Below, piece after piece: positions 50,197 through 59,342 of a stretch of 64,000 bases of DNA (the first letter of the stretch is position 1; each line of letters opens with the position of its first letter). The notes below the pieces were generated by a model, which searched no databases, was not told the DNA's origin, and worked only from the letters and a program-made list of their open reading frames with translations. The stretch spans positions 1-64,000 of the forward strand of contig JAEUJZ010000023.1 of NCBI GenBank assembly GCA_016794505.1, given 5' to 3'. Source of the stretch: Myxococcales bacterium (GTDB lineage: Bacteria; Myxococcota_A; Polyangia; Palsa-1104; JAEUJZ01). The position numbers and the translations under genes were made by a program.

Positions 50197-51596
50197 GTTC
50201 GCCTCGGCCACGGGGTCGGGCTGCTGAAGCTTGCCGCGACGGTCGCACGATGTTCGGTGATCACGCGCTGCAGAAGCGCCTCGTGGCGAGAGGTGGCCAG
50301 GTGCTGATCAAAGCGCTCTTCGGCCAAGCGTCGGGCCTGCGCCGCCATCGCTTCCCGTCGCTGGACATCGTCGTATAGGCGGCGTAGCGCTGCGACAAAG
50401 CCGTGCGCATCGCCGTTTTCTACGCGCTCGCCCACGGCCTGTCCATGGGGCCAGCCAGCGCACAAATCAGCGAGCCGTCCCGTCGCTGGACCGACATACA
50501 AGATGGGCCGCGCGGCAGCCAGCAGCGGATAGATCTTGCTGGGCGTCATCAGGCCGGCAAAGTCGGTGCCCAGCGTGACCAGCGCGATGTCTCCGACGGA
50601 AAGAACATCGCGGTGCAGCGCGGCTTCTTGCGGCGGCAGAGCGTGTACGCGAGACCTGAGTGACGCTGGCACAGCCCGCAGCAGCGCGCCACGGCCCTCG
50701 CCTTCACCGATGAACACCATGTGAACGCGAGCCAACGCTGGCTCGTCCGCAAGCAGGGGCAGCGCTGCGGCCACCGTCGCAAAGTCATGCCCACGACCCA
50801 GATTGCCGGCGTAGCAGACAACGAAGTCTGCAGGTGTCAGCGAAAGCAGCCGTCGCACGCGATTTTCTGCCACCGGGACCGGCCGCAAGGACGCACTTCG
50901 GGCGGCGTGATCGATGACGTGCAGGCGCTCGGCCGGGAAGCCCGCGGCACGCAGGCGATCACGCATTGCCTCGTCGAGCGCAATGGCAGCGTCGGGGCGC
51001 TGATACAGACGCCGTGCCCCCCAGGCAAGCCCAGCGCAAATCAGACGGTGCAGCGGCTTTTTTCGCTGCAAGAGCCCGCTTGCCCACAGCAGATCGGGAT
51101 AGACATCTTGCACCCAGTACACGACGGGCAGCCGCGAACCACGCCCGACGCTCAGCGCCAACAGCAGCAAGGTCGGCGGTGTCGACATCGCCACCAGCAC
51201 ATCCGGCCGCTGCGCTGCCACAAGGTGCCGCAGTCGAAGGTACGCTCCGACGGAAAAGCGCGCCTCTTGCAGCAGACGAAGCGCCAGCTTGCCCGTGTTT
51301 GAACAGGCCCAGCGTGCTGTGGCGGCAGTCGGCGACGGCAGCGCGACGCGATGGACCTGGACCCCGGCTCGCTGCTCGGTCACAGCATCGCGATCCTGGC
51401 CATGTTCGGCCTGTGAGACCGCGGCTTCGTCGGCGCTTTGCACAAAGCCATGGTGCGGCGTTCGATATCGCGCACTGCTGCACAGCACAGCCACATCATG
51501 CCCTCGCGCGGCCAAGTCCTCGCACAGCGCGCTCAGCACCTGTGCCGTCGCTGCGATGTCCGGGGCATAGAACTGATTTAGAAACAAAGCGCGCAC
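50193..51596 (-). CDS. GT4 family glycosyltransferase
   Basis: 467 residues of the WbuB/GT-B glycosyltransferase type, which adds a sugar to a lipid-linked or surface polysaccharide. Seen: N-terminal FLNQFYAPDIAATAQVL with a GHDV loop, VYWVQDVYPDLL near 170, and the nucleotide-sugar binding part VVCYAGNLGRGHD and MTPSKIYPLLAA (E/K-containing) in the C-terminal half. Length fits. Upstream asnB gene is 29 bp away; downstream PNPT gene overlaps by four bases, so all three are one operon. Confidence 0.9.
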   Translation of the reverse strand: MRALFLNQFYAPDIAATAQVLSALCEDLAARGHDVAVLCSSARYRTPHHGFVQSADEAAVSQAEHGQDRDAVTEQRAGVQVHRVALPSPTAATARWACSNTGKLALRLLQEARFSVGAYLRLRHLVAAQRPDVLVAMSTPPTLLLLALSVGRGSRLPVVYWVQDVYPDLLWASGLLQRKKPLHRLICAGLAWGARRLYQRPDAAIALDEAMRDRLRAAGFPAERLHVIDHAARSASLRPVPVAENRVRRLLSLTPADFVVCYAGNLGRGHDFATVAAALPLLADEPALARVHMVFIGEGEGRGALLRAVPASLRSRVHALPPQEAALHRDVLSVGDIALVTLGTDFAGLMTPSKIYPLLAAARPILYVGPATGRLADLCAGWPHGQAVGERVENGDAHGFVAALRRLYDDVQRREAMAAQARRLAEERFDQHLATSRHEALLQRVITEHRATVAASFSSPTPWPRRT

Positions 51597-51625
51597 GCAG
51601 CGTCCTTGGTTGGCCGTAAGCGATC

Positions 51626-53617
51626 CTAGTCAAAGTGCAGAGCGTGCTTCTGAACATACGCCAGCCACACGAAAAGCGCCCAGATGCGGTGTGCCACACG
51701 CCGACGCAGCGCAGAAGGACTGGCCTGTAGTGCCAAAAAGATCGACCACAGCCGCGAAACCCGGTGCGGCAAGAGGCCGGCCGAGGAGATCAATGCTTCG
51801 TCGGAAAAAAGCCGCGACGCCGCGGAAAAAAGGGGCCCGCGCAGCCACGCATCAAGCGGCAGATCGAAGCCGCGTTTTGGACACTGCGCCGCCTGCGCCA
51901 CACAGCGGTCGCCCTTGGGAGCCGCCGCGACCAACAGGCTTTTTCCGCGCTGCCCCGTCGGAAAAATCGGATCCAGCGCCTGCAGCCACAGCCACAGCCA
52001 GGGGTCGCACCAAGGCAGCCGCAGCTCAACCGAGTGGGCCATGGACAGGATGTCTCCGTCGCGCAGCAGCGTGTTGCGCAGATAGTTCTGCTGTTCAAAG
52101 GCCTGTACACGAAGCAGCCCCTCGACCCGCGCCGTCTGAGAATCACCGCCCGCCGCCCAAGGCTCGCTAAGAAATGGCGGAGCAAGAGTTGGCCCAAGAA
52201 TCGGCGTGTCGCGCAGACCCGGCAGAAGCAGGCGGGTGATGAGCTGCGGCGCAAACAGGCGACGCTGACGCTGATACAGCCAAGCCGCGACGCGATCATC
52301 GCTGGCCCAGACCATCGACAGCCCGGACCGCCGCAGCCACGTCGAAAGCACACGATAGCCAGCCCACGCCGCGGCAAACCGCTGGTGCAGGCCATAGCCC
52401 AAAAACAGCTCGTCGCCGCCGGCACCGCTTAGGACCACTTTGCACCGGGCCTGATGGACGTGCTCGCAGATCAGAAACGTATTGCCGCCATCGACGGTGG
52501 GCTGGTCTTGCGCGGCCAGCCAGCGCGGAGCCAGCGTCGCGGCATCATCCGACGAGACCCGCGCCACATGGTGCCGCAGCCGCAGCGCCTGCGCCGTGGC
52601 CCGCGCCTGTGCCACTTCTTCGTCGCTGCCAGGCAACCCCGTGGCCAAGGTAAAGGCCCACAGATCGTGTGCAGGCGCCACGCAGCGCGCCCAGGCCGCG
52701 ATGCTCGTCGAGTCGATGCCTCCCGACAGCAGGATCCCGACGGGAACGTCACCTTGCAGGTGGCTTGACACGGTGTCGGCAAGAGCGCTGCGCAGGGCGG
52801 CGATCCGATCGCTTTCGGTTCGAGCATGCGCGGCTGCACCCACCGGCTGGGCTAGCGGATCGATCGGCTCGGCTGCAGGCAGAACAGCGACGAGCGTTGC
52901 AGGGTCGATCTGCAGTCGCTGCTGCGTCACCCGCAGACGCAGCATGTGTCCCGGCGGCAGGGGCCGCACGCCATCCACGACGCTGTGCGGCTCGGGAACA
53001 CTGCCCCACGTCAGAAAGCCGGTCAGCGCGTGGCGATCGATGCGTCGCGGCACCGTCTGAGCCAGAAGCAGCGTTCGTACCTCAGATGCAAAGCACAGGT
53101 ACGTCGCCTCAGTCTTGTGTCGAGCAAGCCCATCGTGCGCTAACAGCCCGTCGCTGCACAGGTACAAGGGCTTCTGCCCCATGGGATCGCGCAGCAGGCG
53201 AAGCTCGTCGCGTGCGGCATCCCACAACGCGAGCGCGAACATGCCGCGCAGCCGCGGCCACAGGCGATCGCCCCAGTGCGCATAGCCAGCCAGGATCACT
53301 TCCGTGTCGCTGTGCGACTGAAACTGCGCCCCCTCGGCCCGCAGCGCATCACGCAGCGCCTGGTGGTTGTAGATCTCGCCGTTGAAGCTCAGCGAAAGAC
53401 GTCCGTCGAGGCTGCGCATCGGCTGGCTGGCTTCCGGGCTGAGATCGACAATGGCCAAGCGCGTCGATACCAGCTGTCCAAGGGTCCCGTCGCGAGCCTG
53501 AAAGCGCAGGCGGCCTTGCTCGTCGGGTCCACGGTGGCGCTGCGCCGACAGCAGCGCTTCCTCGACAACTGGCAAGGGCGCAGGCGGGCGACCCAGATAC
53601 CCAGCGATGCCGCACAT
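51626..53617 (-). CDS. asnB: Asparagine synthase (glutamine-hydrolysing), polysaccharide-cluster type
   Basis: 663 residues. Glutamine amidotransferase type 2 domain begins with the catalytic Cys2 (MCGIAGYLG); the synthetase domain has the PP-loop LLSGGIDSTSI near 290. Both domains are complete. AsnB homologues are common in capsule and exopolysaccharide clusters where they amidate uronic acids or modify sugars, and the operon with a glycosyltransferase and PNPT favours that role here. Plain asparagine formation is the alternative. ATG at 53617 directly yields Cys2, which fixes the start. Confidence 0.93.
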   Translation of the reverse strand: MCGIAGYLGRPPAPLPVVEEALLSAQRHRGPDEQGRLRFQARDGTLGQLVSTRLAIVDLSPEASQPMRSLDGRLSLSFNGEIYNHQALRDALRAEGAQFQSHSDTEVILAGYAHWGDRLWPRLRGMFALALWDAARDELRLLRDPMGQKPLYLCSDGLLAHDGLARHKTEATYLCFASEVRTLLLAQTVPRRIDRHALTGFLTWGSVPEPHSVVDGVRPLPPGHMLRLRVTQQRLQIDPATLVAVLPAAEPIDPLAQPVGAAAHARTESDRIAALRSALADTVSSHLQGDVPVGILLSGGIDSTSIAAWARCVAPAHDLWAFTLATGLPGSDEEVAQARATAQALRLRHHVARVSSDDAATLAPRWLAAQDQPTVDGGNTFLICEHVHQARCKVVLSGAGGDELFLGYGLHQRFAAAWAGYRVLSTWLRRSGLSMVWASDDRVAAWLYQRQRRLFAPQLITRLLLPGLRDTPILGPTLAPPFLSEPWAAGGDSQTARVEGLLRVQAFEQQNYLRNTLLRDGDILSMAHSVELRLPWCDPWLWLWLQALDPIFPTGQRGKSLLVAAAPKGDRCVAQAAQCPKRGFDLPLDAWLRGPLFSAASRLFSDEALISSAGLLPHRVSRLWSIFLALQASPSALRRRVAHRIWALFVWLAYVQKHALHFD

Positions 53618-53976
53618 GGCTCAGCCGCGCTCGGGCAGCGGGCGTAGACCCGACCCAATGGGCAGGGCGGCGCCCATTCTGCGACGCAACCTCTGCCTGG
53701 ACCAGCCGAGCATCCTGGACATCGCCACCATCTCAGAATGGGATCCTACGCACACGCGCTTGCGCAAGCCAGAACTTTGCCCAGGGGGCGGCCTCTGTGC
53801 CCAGGTTCGCCAACCCACGATGGCAAGCCCGGCTGTCGTCTGTTGCTTTCATCGCGTGAGGCGAATAGCCTGGAAGTTGGTTTGTTGGCCTATTTCGCAG
53901 AGATTCTCGAAGGATCGCAGCCTCGCCGAACCGCTCCTGGTGCGTCGCGCGGGGCTCGATGGTGGAGTGATGGCGT
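53618..53976. other. Divergent intergenic region upstream of asnB and the UPF0158 gene
   Basis: 359 bp between the asnB start (minus strand) and the UPF0158 gene (plus strand). It should contain promoters for both operons. A 12-bp perfect palindrome GCTTGCGCAAGC at 53758-53769 is the best candidate for a regulator site. A plus-strand ORF of 143 codons crosses it but has no ribosome site, poor codon use and overlaps the next gene, so I do not call it. Confidence 0.5.
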
Positions 53977-54633
53977 ATGCGAGTAATTGCGGTCCGTTGG
54001 GCAGAGCTAGAGACAGCCGTCGAGCGCAATGCCCCTGATACCGAGAGCTTCCTAGACACCCGCACGGGCGAGGTCATTACCCTCGTTGATTCGGCCCCCA
54101 ATGTCAGCGAGCTACGCAGCCGGGTCATGACCGGCGGCGATGCCTTTCTGCGCGTCGAGCCCGCGTCATCGCGCGAGCAGTACAAGTGGATGGAGCGCTT
54201 CGTGGCTGGGGTTACCGATCCCATCCTGCGCGAGCGCCTGCTGATCAGCATCGACGGCAAAGGCGCGTTTCGCCGCTTCAAAGACGCACTGCTTAACTAT
54301 CCCGTCGAGCGTGAGCGCTGGTTCAGCTATCGCAGCGAGCTTTTGCACTGGCACATTCAAGAGTGGTTCCGCCGCGACGAGCTGACCTCGAAAGAACCGC
54401 CTCCTTGGGGTGAAGTTGCGCCGCCGCCGGATCTGGATGCCCCGCTGCCCCGCCCACTGCCCCCCAGCGAAGGTCCGGGCGAGGCACTGCGACGGCAGGC
54501 TCGCGATCTTCTGGAGCAGGTTCCAGCCGTCGAGCTACCGGCGGCGATCACCTTCTTGGAATTCCTGCGCGATCGCGGCAGCGCCGACTTGGTTCGTTCG
54601 CGAGCGACGCCCAAGCGAGCGGTGCCCGCTTGA
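53977..54633 (+). CDS. UPF0158 family protein
   Basis: 218 residues matching the UPF0158 family of unknown function. The typical parts are FLDTRTGEVITLVD near 25, EQYKWMERFVAG near 68, SIDGKGAFRRFKDAL near 92-106, YPVERERWFSYRSE near 110, and a helical end. A Pro-rich linker and a short C-terminal helical segment are added. A GGAG nine bases before ATG 53977 supports the start. It is followed without gap by nadK: the TGA overlaps the TTG start of that gene, so they are coupled. Confidence 0.85.
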   Translation: MRVIAVRWAELETAVERNAPDTESFLDTRTGEVITLVDSAPNVSELRSRVMTGGDAFLRVEPASSREQYKWMERFVAGVTDPILRERLLISIDGKGAFRRFKDALLNYPVERERWFSYRSELLHWHIQEWFRRDELTSKEPPPWGEVAPPPDLDAPLPRPLPPSEGPGEALRRQARDLLEQVPAVELPAAITFLEFLRDRGSADLVRSRATPKRAVPA

Positions 54634-55586
54634 CCACCCCCGGACGGGTGGCCTTCTTACTCAAGCGCGATCGACGCGAAGCCATTGATCTTTGTCGAAC
54701 GCTCGTCGATGCGGTGCGCGCCCGCGGCCTGCAGGAAGCGGTGGTGCGTGACTACATTGATCCGCCACCCAGCCTTTTCAGCGTCGGAGAACGCGAGCTT
54801 GCAGGGCTGGGACAGCTTCGCCTGCTGGTGGTCTTAGGCGGCGATGGCACGATGCTTTATGGCGCCAGCTTGCTTGCCGATGGCGTACGGGCGCCGGATC
54901 AGCCACCGTCGAGCCGCCTGCAACATGGGGCGAGCGCCAGCATCCCCATTCTGGGCGTCAACCTGGGCCACTTGGGCTTTCTGACCTGCTGTGCCCCCGA
55001 AGAGGCCGTCGTCACCTTGCACGCGGCCCTGGACGGCCACTTGCCCGTCGAAGATCGGCGGCGACTGCGCTGCCGTGTGCTGCGCAGCGCAACCGGCAGC
55101 GGCGATGTCGTCGAAACCCTGGCCGAGCGCAGCGCACTAAACGATGTCGTTTTCAGCCAGCCGAACCAGGCCCGCCTCTCTGAGCTAGAAGCGCTGGTCG
55201 ATGGCGATCTGGTCACCACGTACCGCGCCGATGGCCTGATCGTCGCGACGGCAACGGGATCGACGGCTTACAACCTAGCAGCGGGAGGCCCCATCCTGAT
55301 GCCAGGCATGGACGCGGTCGTGCTGACCCCGATCTGCCCGCATACGCTGACTGCGCGACCGGTGGTGACTCGCCTTGGCTCGCGCATCGTCGTGCGCCCC
55401 GGACGCAGCAGCGGACGCGGCGATGAGCTGCTTCTGACCGTCGATGGCCAGTGGACCCACCGCATCGGCAGCAGCGACTTCGTCGAGGTCACAAGTGATG
55501 CGCCGCCCGTGCGCATTCACCGTCCGCCGCAGCGATCGTTCTTTGACCTGCTGCGCACCAAGCTGCACTGGGGCATTCGCAGCTAA
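54630..55586 (+). CDS. nadK: NAD kinase
   Basis: ATP-dependent NAD+ kinase producing NADP+. 318 residues. The signature GGDGT is at LVVLGGDGTMLYG (about 70-82), the NAD-binding block is VNLGHLGFL, and TATGSTAYNLAAGGP near 210 is typical. The start is TTG 54630 overlapping the TGA of the preceding gene; GTG 54648 is an alternative. The length is slightly above average because of a loop after the first helix. Downstream is convergent with the DUF6600 gene (30 bp). Confidence 0.95.
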   Translation: MTTPGRVAFLLKRDRREAIDLCRTLVDAVRARGLQEAVVRDYIDPPPSLFSVGERELAGLGQLRLLVVLGGDGTMLYGASLLADGVRAPDQPPSSRLQHGASASIPILGVNLGHLGFLTCCAPEEAVVTLHAALDGHLPVEDRRRLRCRVLRSATGSGDVVETLAERSALNDVVFSQPNQARLSELEALVDGDLVTTYRADGLIVATATGSTAYNLAAGGPILMPGMDAVVLTPICPHTLTARPVVTRLGSRIVVRPGRSSGRGDELLLTVDGQWTHRIGSSDFVEVTSDAPPVRIHRPPQRSFFDLLRTKLHWGIRS

Positions 55587-55616
55587 CCGGCCTCGTCGTC
55601 GTGCCGACGCGAACGA

Positions 55617-56816
55617 CTATTCGCGGCGCGCTGGCTCGGGCTTGGGGGTCCCCGGCTTGGCGGCGGGCTTCTTGTTCTTGTCGGGACCGCCCCACTCAAA
55701 CACCTTGGTGCCGCTGAATTCACCGGGCTGACCCGGCGTCAGGCCAGCCGGCAGCGTGCTGCGCGTCGGTGGCGTCTGCCCTGGCTGCGCACCCGTCAGC
55801 GTGCGCTTGCCATCGCCTTCCTTGCCGGCATCTGCAGCCTGCGCCCCAGCCCGTAGCGTCGTCGCCGTACCCAGCCCCGCAGTGCCCGGTAGCGCTGCGG
55901 CAGTGCCCGGCTTGCGTCGACGCGCTGGCTCGGGAGGAGCCGCCGCCGAGGCATCTTGCGCACCACCGGTTCCACCGCTGCCAAGCCCCGGCTTGCTGCT
56001 GCCCGATCCCGTGCTGCCCGATCCGCCCGTTCCGCCGCTGCCAACGCCCTGGGCCAGAGCCTCGCGACGGGCGACGATGCGCGCCGCGATCTGCTGCCGC
56101 TCGGACGAGTGCAGGCCGGCACGAGGATTCTGCAGCGGCTCGGTTTCGCGCAGGGCGGCATAAAGCTGCGAGCCGGACAGCGCGACCCCCTCGATGCGAC
56201 GGGCGGTGAAGTCGTTGTCGTTTACGACGACAAAACCGGCATCGCGACCATCGCGCGAAAAGATCTCGGGCGGCAGCGTCACCCGTGGCAATTGAACCGC
56301 AGGCGGCAGCGCCATGCGTACCGGCGGCCCGCTGTAGGGCTGCGGTCGCCACGCGATCACGCGATCGCTGACGCGAAACTCGACCCAGGCGGGGCTCCAG
56401 TCGCGACCGGGCAGCCACGCCCATGAACAATTGGGCAGGCCGACCTCGACCCAGCGGCCATAGTGATCGGTCACCCAGCTAATCTTTGAGCTGCTCACGA
56501 ACGTCCAGCCGAACTCGGACATCGTCCAGTGCCCACGCATGTACGGCTGAAAGTCGACGCCGACAACATCGGGATGCGGACAAAACACGTGGCCATAGCG
56601 GTCCGAATCGAGCCAGGTGCCATAGTCGCGCAGCACCTCGAAGAACTCCTCGACGGGAATGACCTTCTGATCCGGCACCAAGGCCGCAAGCTGGGCCCGC
56701 GCGGCGGGCAGATTCAGCAAGGAAAGAGGCCCCGATCCCATCGCTGTGCCCAGCAATACGGCCAGCGCCAGGCAGGAGGGATGCAGGCGGCGATTATGTC
56801 CGGGTTTTGTCGGCAT
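55617..56816 (-). CDS. DUF6600-type secreted Gly/Pro-rich protein
   Basis: 399 residues. A signal peptide of about 41 residues (ending AARAQ) starts the protein. Residues about 55-170 carry the DUF6600-like blocks: FFEVLRDYGTWLDSDRYGHV, MRGHWTMSEFGWTFVSSS, DHYGRWVEVGLPNCSWAWLP and AWVEFRVSDRVIAWRP. This Tyr/Trp-rich module is found in secreted proteins of unknown role in Myxococcota and other groups. The second half is Gly/Ser/Thr/Ala/Pro-rich and probably disordered. No enzyme motif was seen. Confidence 0.85.
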   Translation of the reverse strand: MPTKPGHNRRLHPSCLALAVLLGTAMGSGPLSLLNLPAARAQLAALVPDQKVIPVEEFFEVLRDYGTWLDSDRYGHVFCPHPDVVGVDFQPYMRGHWTMSEFGWTFVSSSKISWVTDHYGRWVEVGLPNCSWAWLPGRDWSPAWVEFRVSDRVIAWRPQPYSGPPVRMALPPAVQLPRVTLPPEIFSRDGRDAGFVVVNDNDFTARRIEGVALSGSQLYAALRETEPLQNPRAGLHSSERQQIAARIVARREALAQGVGSGGTGGSGSTGSGSSKPGLGSGGTGGAQDASAAAPPEPARRRKPGTAAALPGTAGLGTATTLRAGAQAADAGKEGDGKRTLTGAQPGQTPPTRSTLPAGLTPGQPGEFSGTKVFEWGGPDKNKKPAAKPGTPKPEPARRE

Positions 56817-56934
56817 ACGGTCGAGCGCGCGGTCTGCTCTCTATATTTGCCTAGCTTGCGGTAACCGTGCTACTTCCGCCGGGACTGTGCAATGGTTTTC
56901 AGGTCCATCGTCTGGGTGAGACCGGGGAGCAAGG

Positions 56935-57984
56935 ATGAAAGTCGGACTGGTGGGCTTCTCTGGAAGCGGCAAGACCACGGTATACAATGCGCTGACCGGC
57001 CAGAAGGCCGAGACGGGCTATGCCTCGCGCGGCAGCGGCAAGACCAACCTCGGCGTCGTCAAGGTGCCGGATGCCCGCGTCGATGCGCTGGCCGCGATTC
57101 ACACCCCCAAAAAAATCACGCTGGCCGAGATCCACTTCGTCGACGTTGCGGCTCCGCCCGGTGCAGGCGGACGCAGCCTGGATACATCGGCGCTGCCCGC
57201 CATGCGCGAGGTCGAGGCGCTGGTGCAGGTCGTGCGAGCCTTCCCCAGCGAAGACGGCAAGCCAGGAGAGCCGCTCGGCGAGCTTCAGGATCTGCAGACC
57301 GAGCTCACGTTGGGCGATCTCGCGCCCATCGAGAAGCGCCTGGAGCGCTTGAAGAAAGAAAAAGGCAAGCCCGGCGAAATCGAGCTTTTGGGCAAGCTCA
57401 AGGCGCACTTGGAAGAGGGCAAACCGCTGCGCGATCTAGAGCTGTCCGAGCAGGATCAGACGGCTATCTCGGGCTATCGCTTTCTGACGCTGAAGCCGCT
57501 TCTGATCGTGCTCAACGTGGCCGAGGGCGATGTCGACAAGCCGATTGACCCGGCGCTTTCCGCGTATGCGGCGGCGAACAAGCTGTCGATCATCCCGCTT
57601 TCGGGCAAGCTGGAAATGGAGCTGTCCGAGCTTTCGCCCGACGAGCAGAAGGCGTTTCTAGCCGATCTGGGACTGTCGGATACCGCGCTGCCGCGCTTTG
57701 TGCGAGCGGCCTATGCCGCGCTGGAGCTGATTAGCTTTCTGACCGCTGGCCCCGACGAGTGTCGCGCCTGGACGATCCGCCGCGGCACCAGCGCGGTGCG
57801 CGCTGCCGGCAAGATCCACTCGGACATTGAGCGGGGCTTCATCCGCGCCGAGGTCATGACCTTCGACGACTTCATGCAGTTCAAGAGCGAGGCCAAGGTT
57901 CGCGAAGCCGGCAAAGCGCGCTTGGAAGGCAAGGAGTACATCGTCCGCGACGGCGACATCATCCACTTCCGCCACAACAGCTAG
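56935..57984 (+). CDS. YchF/Obg-family GTPase, divergent paralogue (DUF933 C-terminus)
   Basis: 349 residues. The P-loop reads [16 protein letters not shown] rather than the GLPNVGKSTLFNAL of usual YchF. The specificity motif is NVAEGD where YchF has NVDE-type, and the C-terminal TGS-like domain ([21 protein letters not shown] to [13 protein letters not shown]) is PF06071-like. So it belongs to the same family but probably not the housekeeping YchF. It should bind and hydrolyse ATP or GTP and may associate with ribosomes. GGGGAGCAAGG directly before ATG 56935 is the ribosome site. Neighbours are nadK before and zapA after. Confidence 0.85.
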   Translation: MKVGLVGFSGSGKTTVYNALTGQKAETGYASRGSGKTNLGVVKVPDARVDALAAIHTPKKITLAEIHFVDVAAPPGAGGRSLDTSALPAMREVEALVQVVRAFPSEDGKPGEPLGELQDLQTELTLGDLAPIEKRLERLKKEKGKPGEIELLGKLKAHLEEGKPLRDLELSEQDQTAISGYRFLTLKPLLIVLNVAEGDVDKPIDPALSAYAAANKLSIIPLSGKLEMELSELSPDEQKAFLADLGLSDTALPRFVRAAYAALELISFLTAGPDECRAWTIRRGTSAVRAAGKIHSDIERGFIRAEVMTFDDFMQFKSEAKVREAGKARLEGKEYIVRDGDIIHFRHNS

Positions 57985-58121
57985 CTTCGGGCTCGCGCCG
58001 CGCTGCGACAGCACCCGCAGCCGGACCCGCGCAAGGGGAAGATGGCGTAGCCAGGATCGCATGCCCTCCGAGGGAGATGTGCTTGACTTTGGCCAGTGGC
58101 CCGATATTGTGCGGCCTCGCC

Positions 58122-58529
58122 GTGAAGCGCACGATCAAAATCCACATCGGCGGTCAGCAGTACATTCTGCGCAGCGATGCGGATGAGTCGTACGTCCAGT
58201 CTCTGGCAGCCTCGGTAAACGAGCGCATCGACGCGCTCAAGGGCAGTCGGCAGGTGGCGACGCAGTCCGATGTCGTGCTCGCCGCACTCAAGCTCGCCGA
58301 TGATCTAGCGCATGAGAAGCAGTCCCAGTCCCGCCTGCGCGCCAGCATGCGCAGCCAGGTCGAGCACCTGCTGGGCCAGGTCGAGGCCCGGTTGTCGACG
58401 GCAACAACCACCGTATCGCCCGGCGAAACCAGCGCGCCGGCAGACACCGGAAAAGCCCCCGCGGGAAGCGGAGCGACGACCACCGGACGCCGCAGCCGCC
58501 GCACCCAGCGCGGTGCCCAAGCCGAATAA
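58122..58529 (+). CDS. zapA: Cell division protein ZapA
   Basis: 135 residues from a GTG at 58122, chosen because the family begins with a short strand ([15 protein letters not shown]). ZapA binds and bundles FtsZ filaments. Residues 1-65 form the globular head (beta strand then [17 protein letters not shown]), followed by a coiled coil ([20 protein letters not shown]) and a Thr/Ala/Gly-rich basic tail of about 40 residues that is longer than usual. Next is the candidate 6S RNA and then the 5-formyl-THF cyclo-ligase gene, the conserved zapA, ssrS, ygfA order of many proteobacteria. Confidence 0.92.
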   Translation: MKRTIKIHIGGQQYILRSDADESYVQSLAASVNERIDALKGSRQVATQSDVVLAALKLADDLAHEKQSQSRLRASMRSQVEHLLGQVEARLSTATTTVSPGETSAPADTGKAPAGSGATTTGRRSRRTQRGAQAE

Positions 58530-58530
58530 G

Positions 58531-58655
58531 TGGGACGAAAGCGAGCGCAGCGCGTGCCAGCCGATGACAGCAAATCGCAACACGATCCTCGACCCGCTCC
58601 GGTGCCGGCTCGCCCCCTGCCTTCGCTAGGCGCAGATGCGCTCGCGGTCGTCGGG
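58531..58655 (+). ncRNA. ssrS: Candidate 6S RNA (ssrS-like) between zapA and cyclo-ligase
   Basis: The 126-bp space holds a long closing stem: GACGA-AA-GCGAGCGCA (58534-58549) pairs with TGCGCTCGC-GG-TCGTC (58637-58652), 14 base pairs in total around an AA/GG internal loop. Synteny zapA, then this space, then the cyclo-ligase gene is the well-known location of ssrS. The interior is GC-rich and could form an arm with a central bubble, as in 6S RNA, but it is shorter than the typical 160-200 nt and I cannot confirm the conserved bubble sequence. Structure comparison would decide. Confidence 0.4.
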
Positions 58656-59342
58656 ATGCAGAAGCAGACGCTGCGTGTCGAGCTTCGCGCCCGTCGCAAG
58701 GCCTGCGCGCCTCCGAGTGGTAGCCCGCAGGCCAGGCAGCTTGGCGAGCAGGTGGCCGATGTGCTGGAACAAGCGGTCGACTGGTCCCAGGTTGGCGCCA
58801 CTGCGGTCTATGCCGCCGTCGGACATGAGCTGGATCCCGCACCGCTTGGTCAGCGCCTGCGCGCCCGCGGGATTCGCACCTGTTACCCCCGCGTTCGCAG
58901 CAAAGAACCACCCCAGCTTGACTTCGTAGTCATCGCCGACGAAGCCGAGCTTGTTGCAGCGCCGTTTGGCCTGCGTGAACCACATCCCGATGCAGCGTCG
59001 GTACCGCTGTCCGCGATCGACGTGTTTGTCGTGCCGGGTCTGGGCTTTGATCCGCGCGGTCAGCGCTTGGGGCAAGGACGCGCGTATTACGACCGCGTTC
59101 TGCACGCGCATTCGTCCGCGTTGCGTGTCGGGGTCTTTCATTCCTGTCAGCAGCTCTCTGCGGTCCCGTGCGAGCCACACGACGAAGGGCTGGACCTCGT
59201 CGTGACGCCGACGGGCTGTCTGGTCCCCTTGGCCCGCCCTCGCCATCGCCTGCAGCGCGAGATCGCGTCCCATGGGCCCGAAACGCCGTCTGTGCTCGTC
59301 GACAGCGGGACCGTTTGTCAACCTCTGGAGGTCAAACCATGA
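58656..59342 (+). CDS. 5-formyltetrahydrofolate cyclo-ligase
   Basis: 228 residues; converts 5-formyl-THF to 5,10-methenyl-THF using ATP. ATG 58656 gives a start QKQTLRVELRARRKA typical of the family. The block DVFVVPGLGFDPRGQRLGQG with RAYYDRVL is the Gly-rich ATP loop signature. A C-terminal extension of about 30 residues is present. The TGA overlaps the ATG of the RNase Y gene (ATGA), so both are translated together. A longer reading starting at 58530 runs through the candidate 6S RNA and is not favoured. Confidence 0.9.
   Translation: MQKQTLRVELRARRKACAPPSGSPQARQLGEQVADVLEQAVDWSQVGATAVYAAVGHELDPAPLGQRLRARGIRTCYPRVRSKEPPQLDFVVIADEAELVAAPFGLREPHPDAASVPLSAIDVFVVPGLGFDPRGQRLGQGRAYYDRVLHAHSSALRVGVFHSCQQLSAVPCEPHDEGLDLVVTPTGCLVPLARPRHRLQREIASHGPETPSVLVDSGTVCQPLEVKP

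Noticed and set aside
53607..54038. Plus-strand 143-codon ORF between asnB and the UPF0158 gene
   Set aside because: No ribosome site, mixed codon use, overlaps the start of the UPF0158 gene and the asnB start, and no family.
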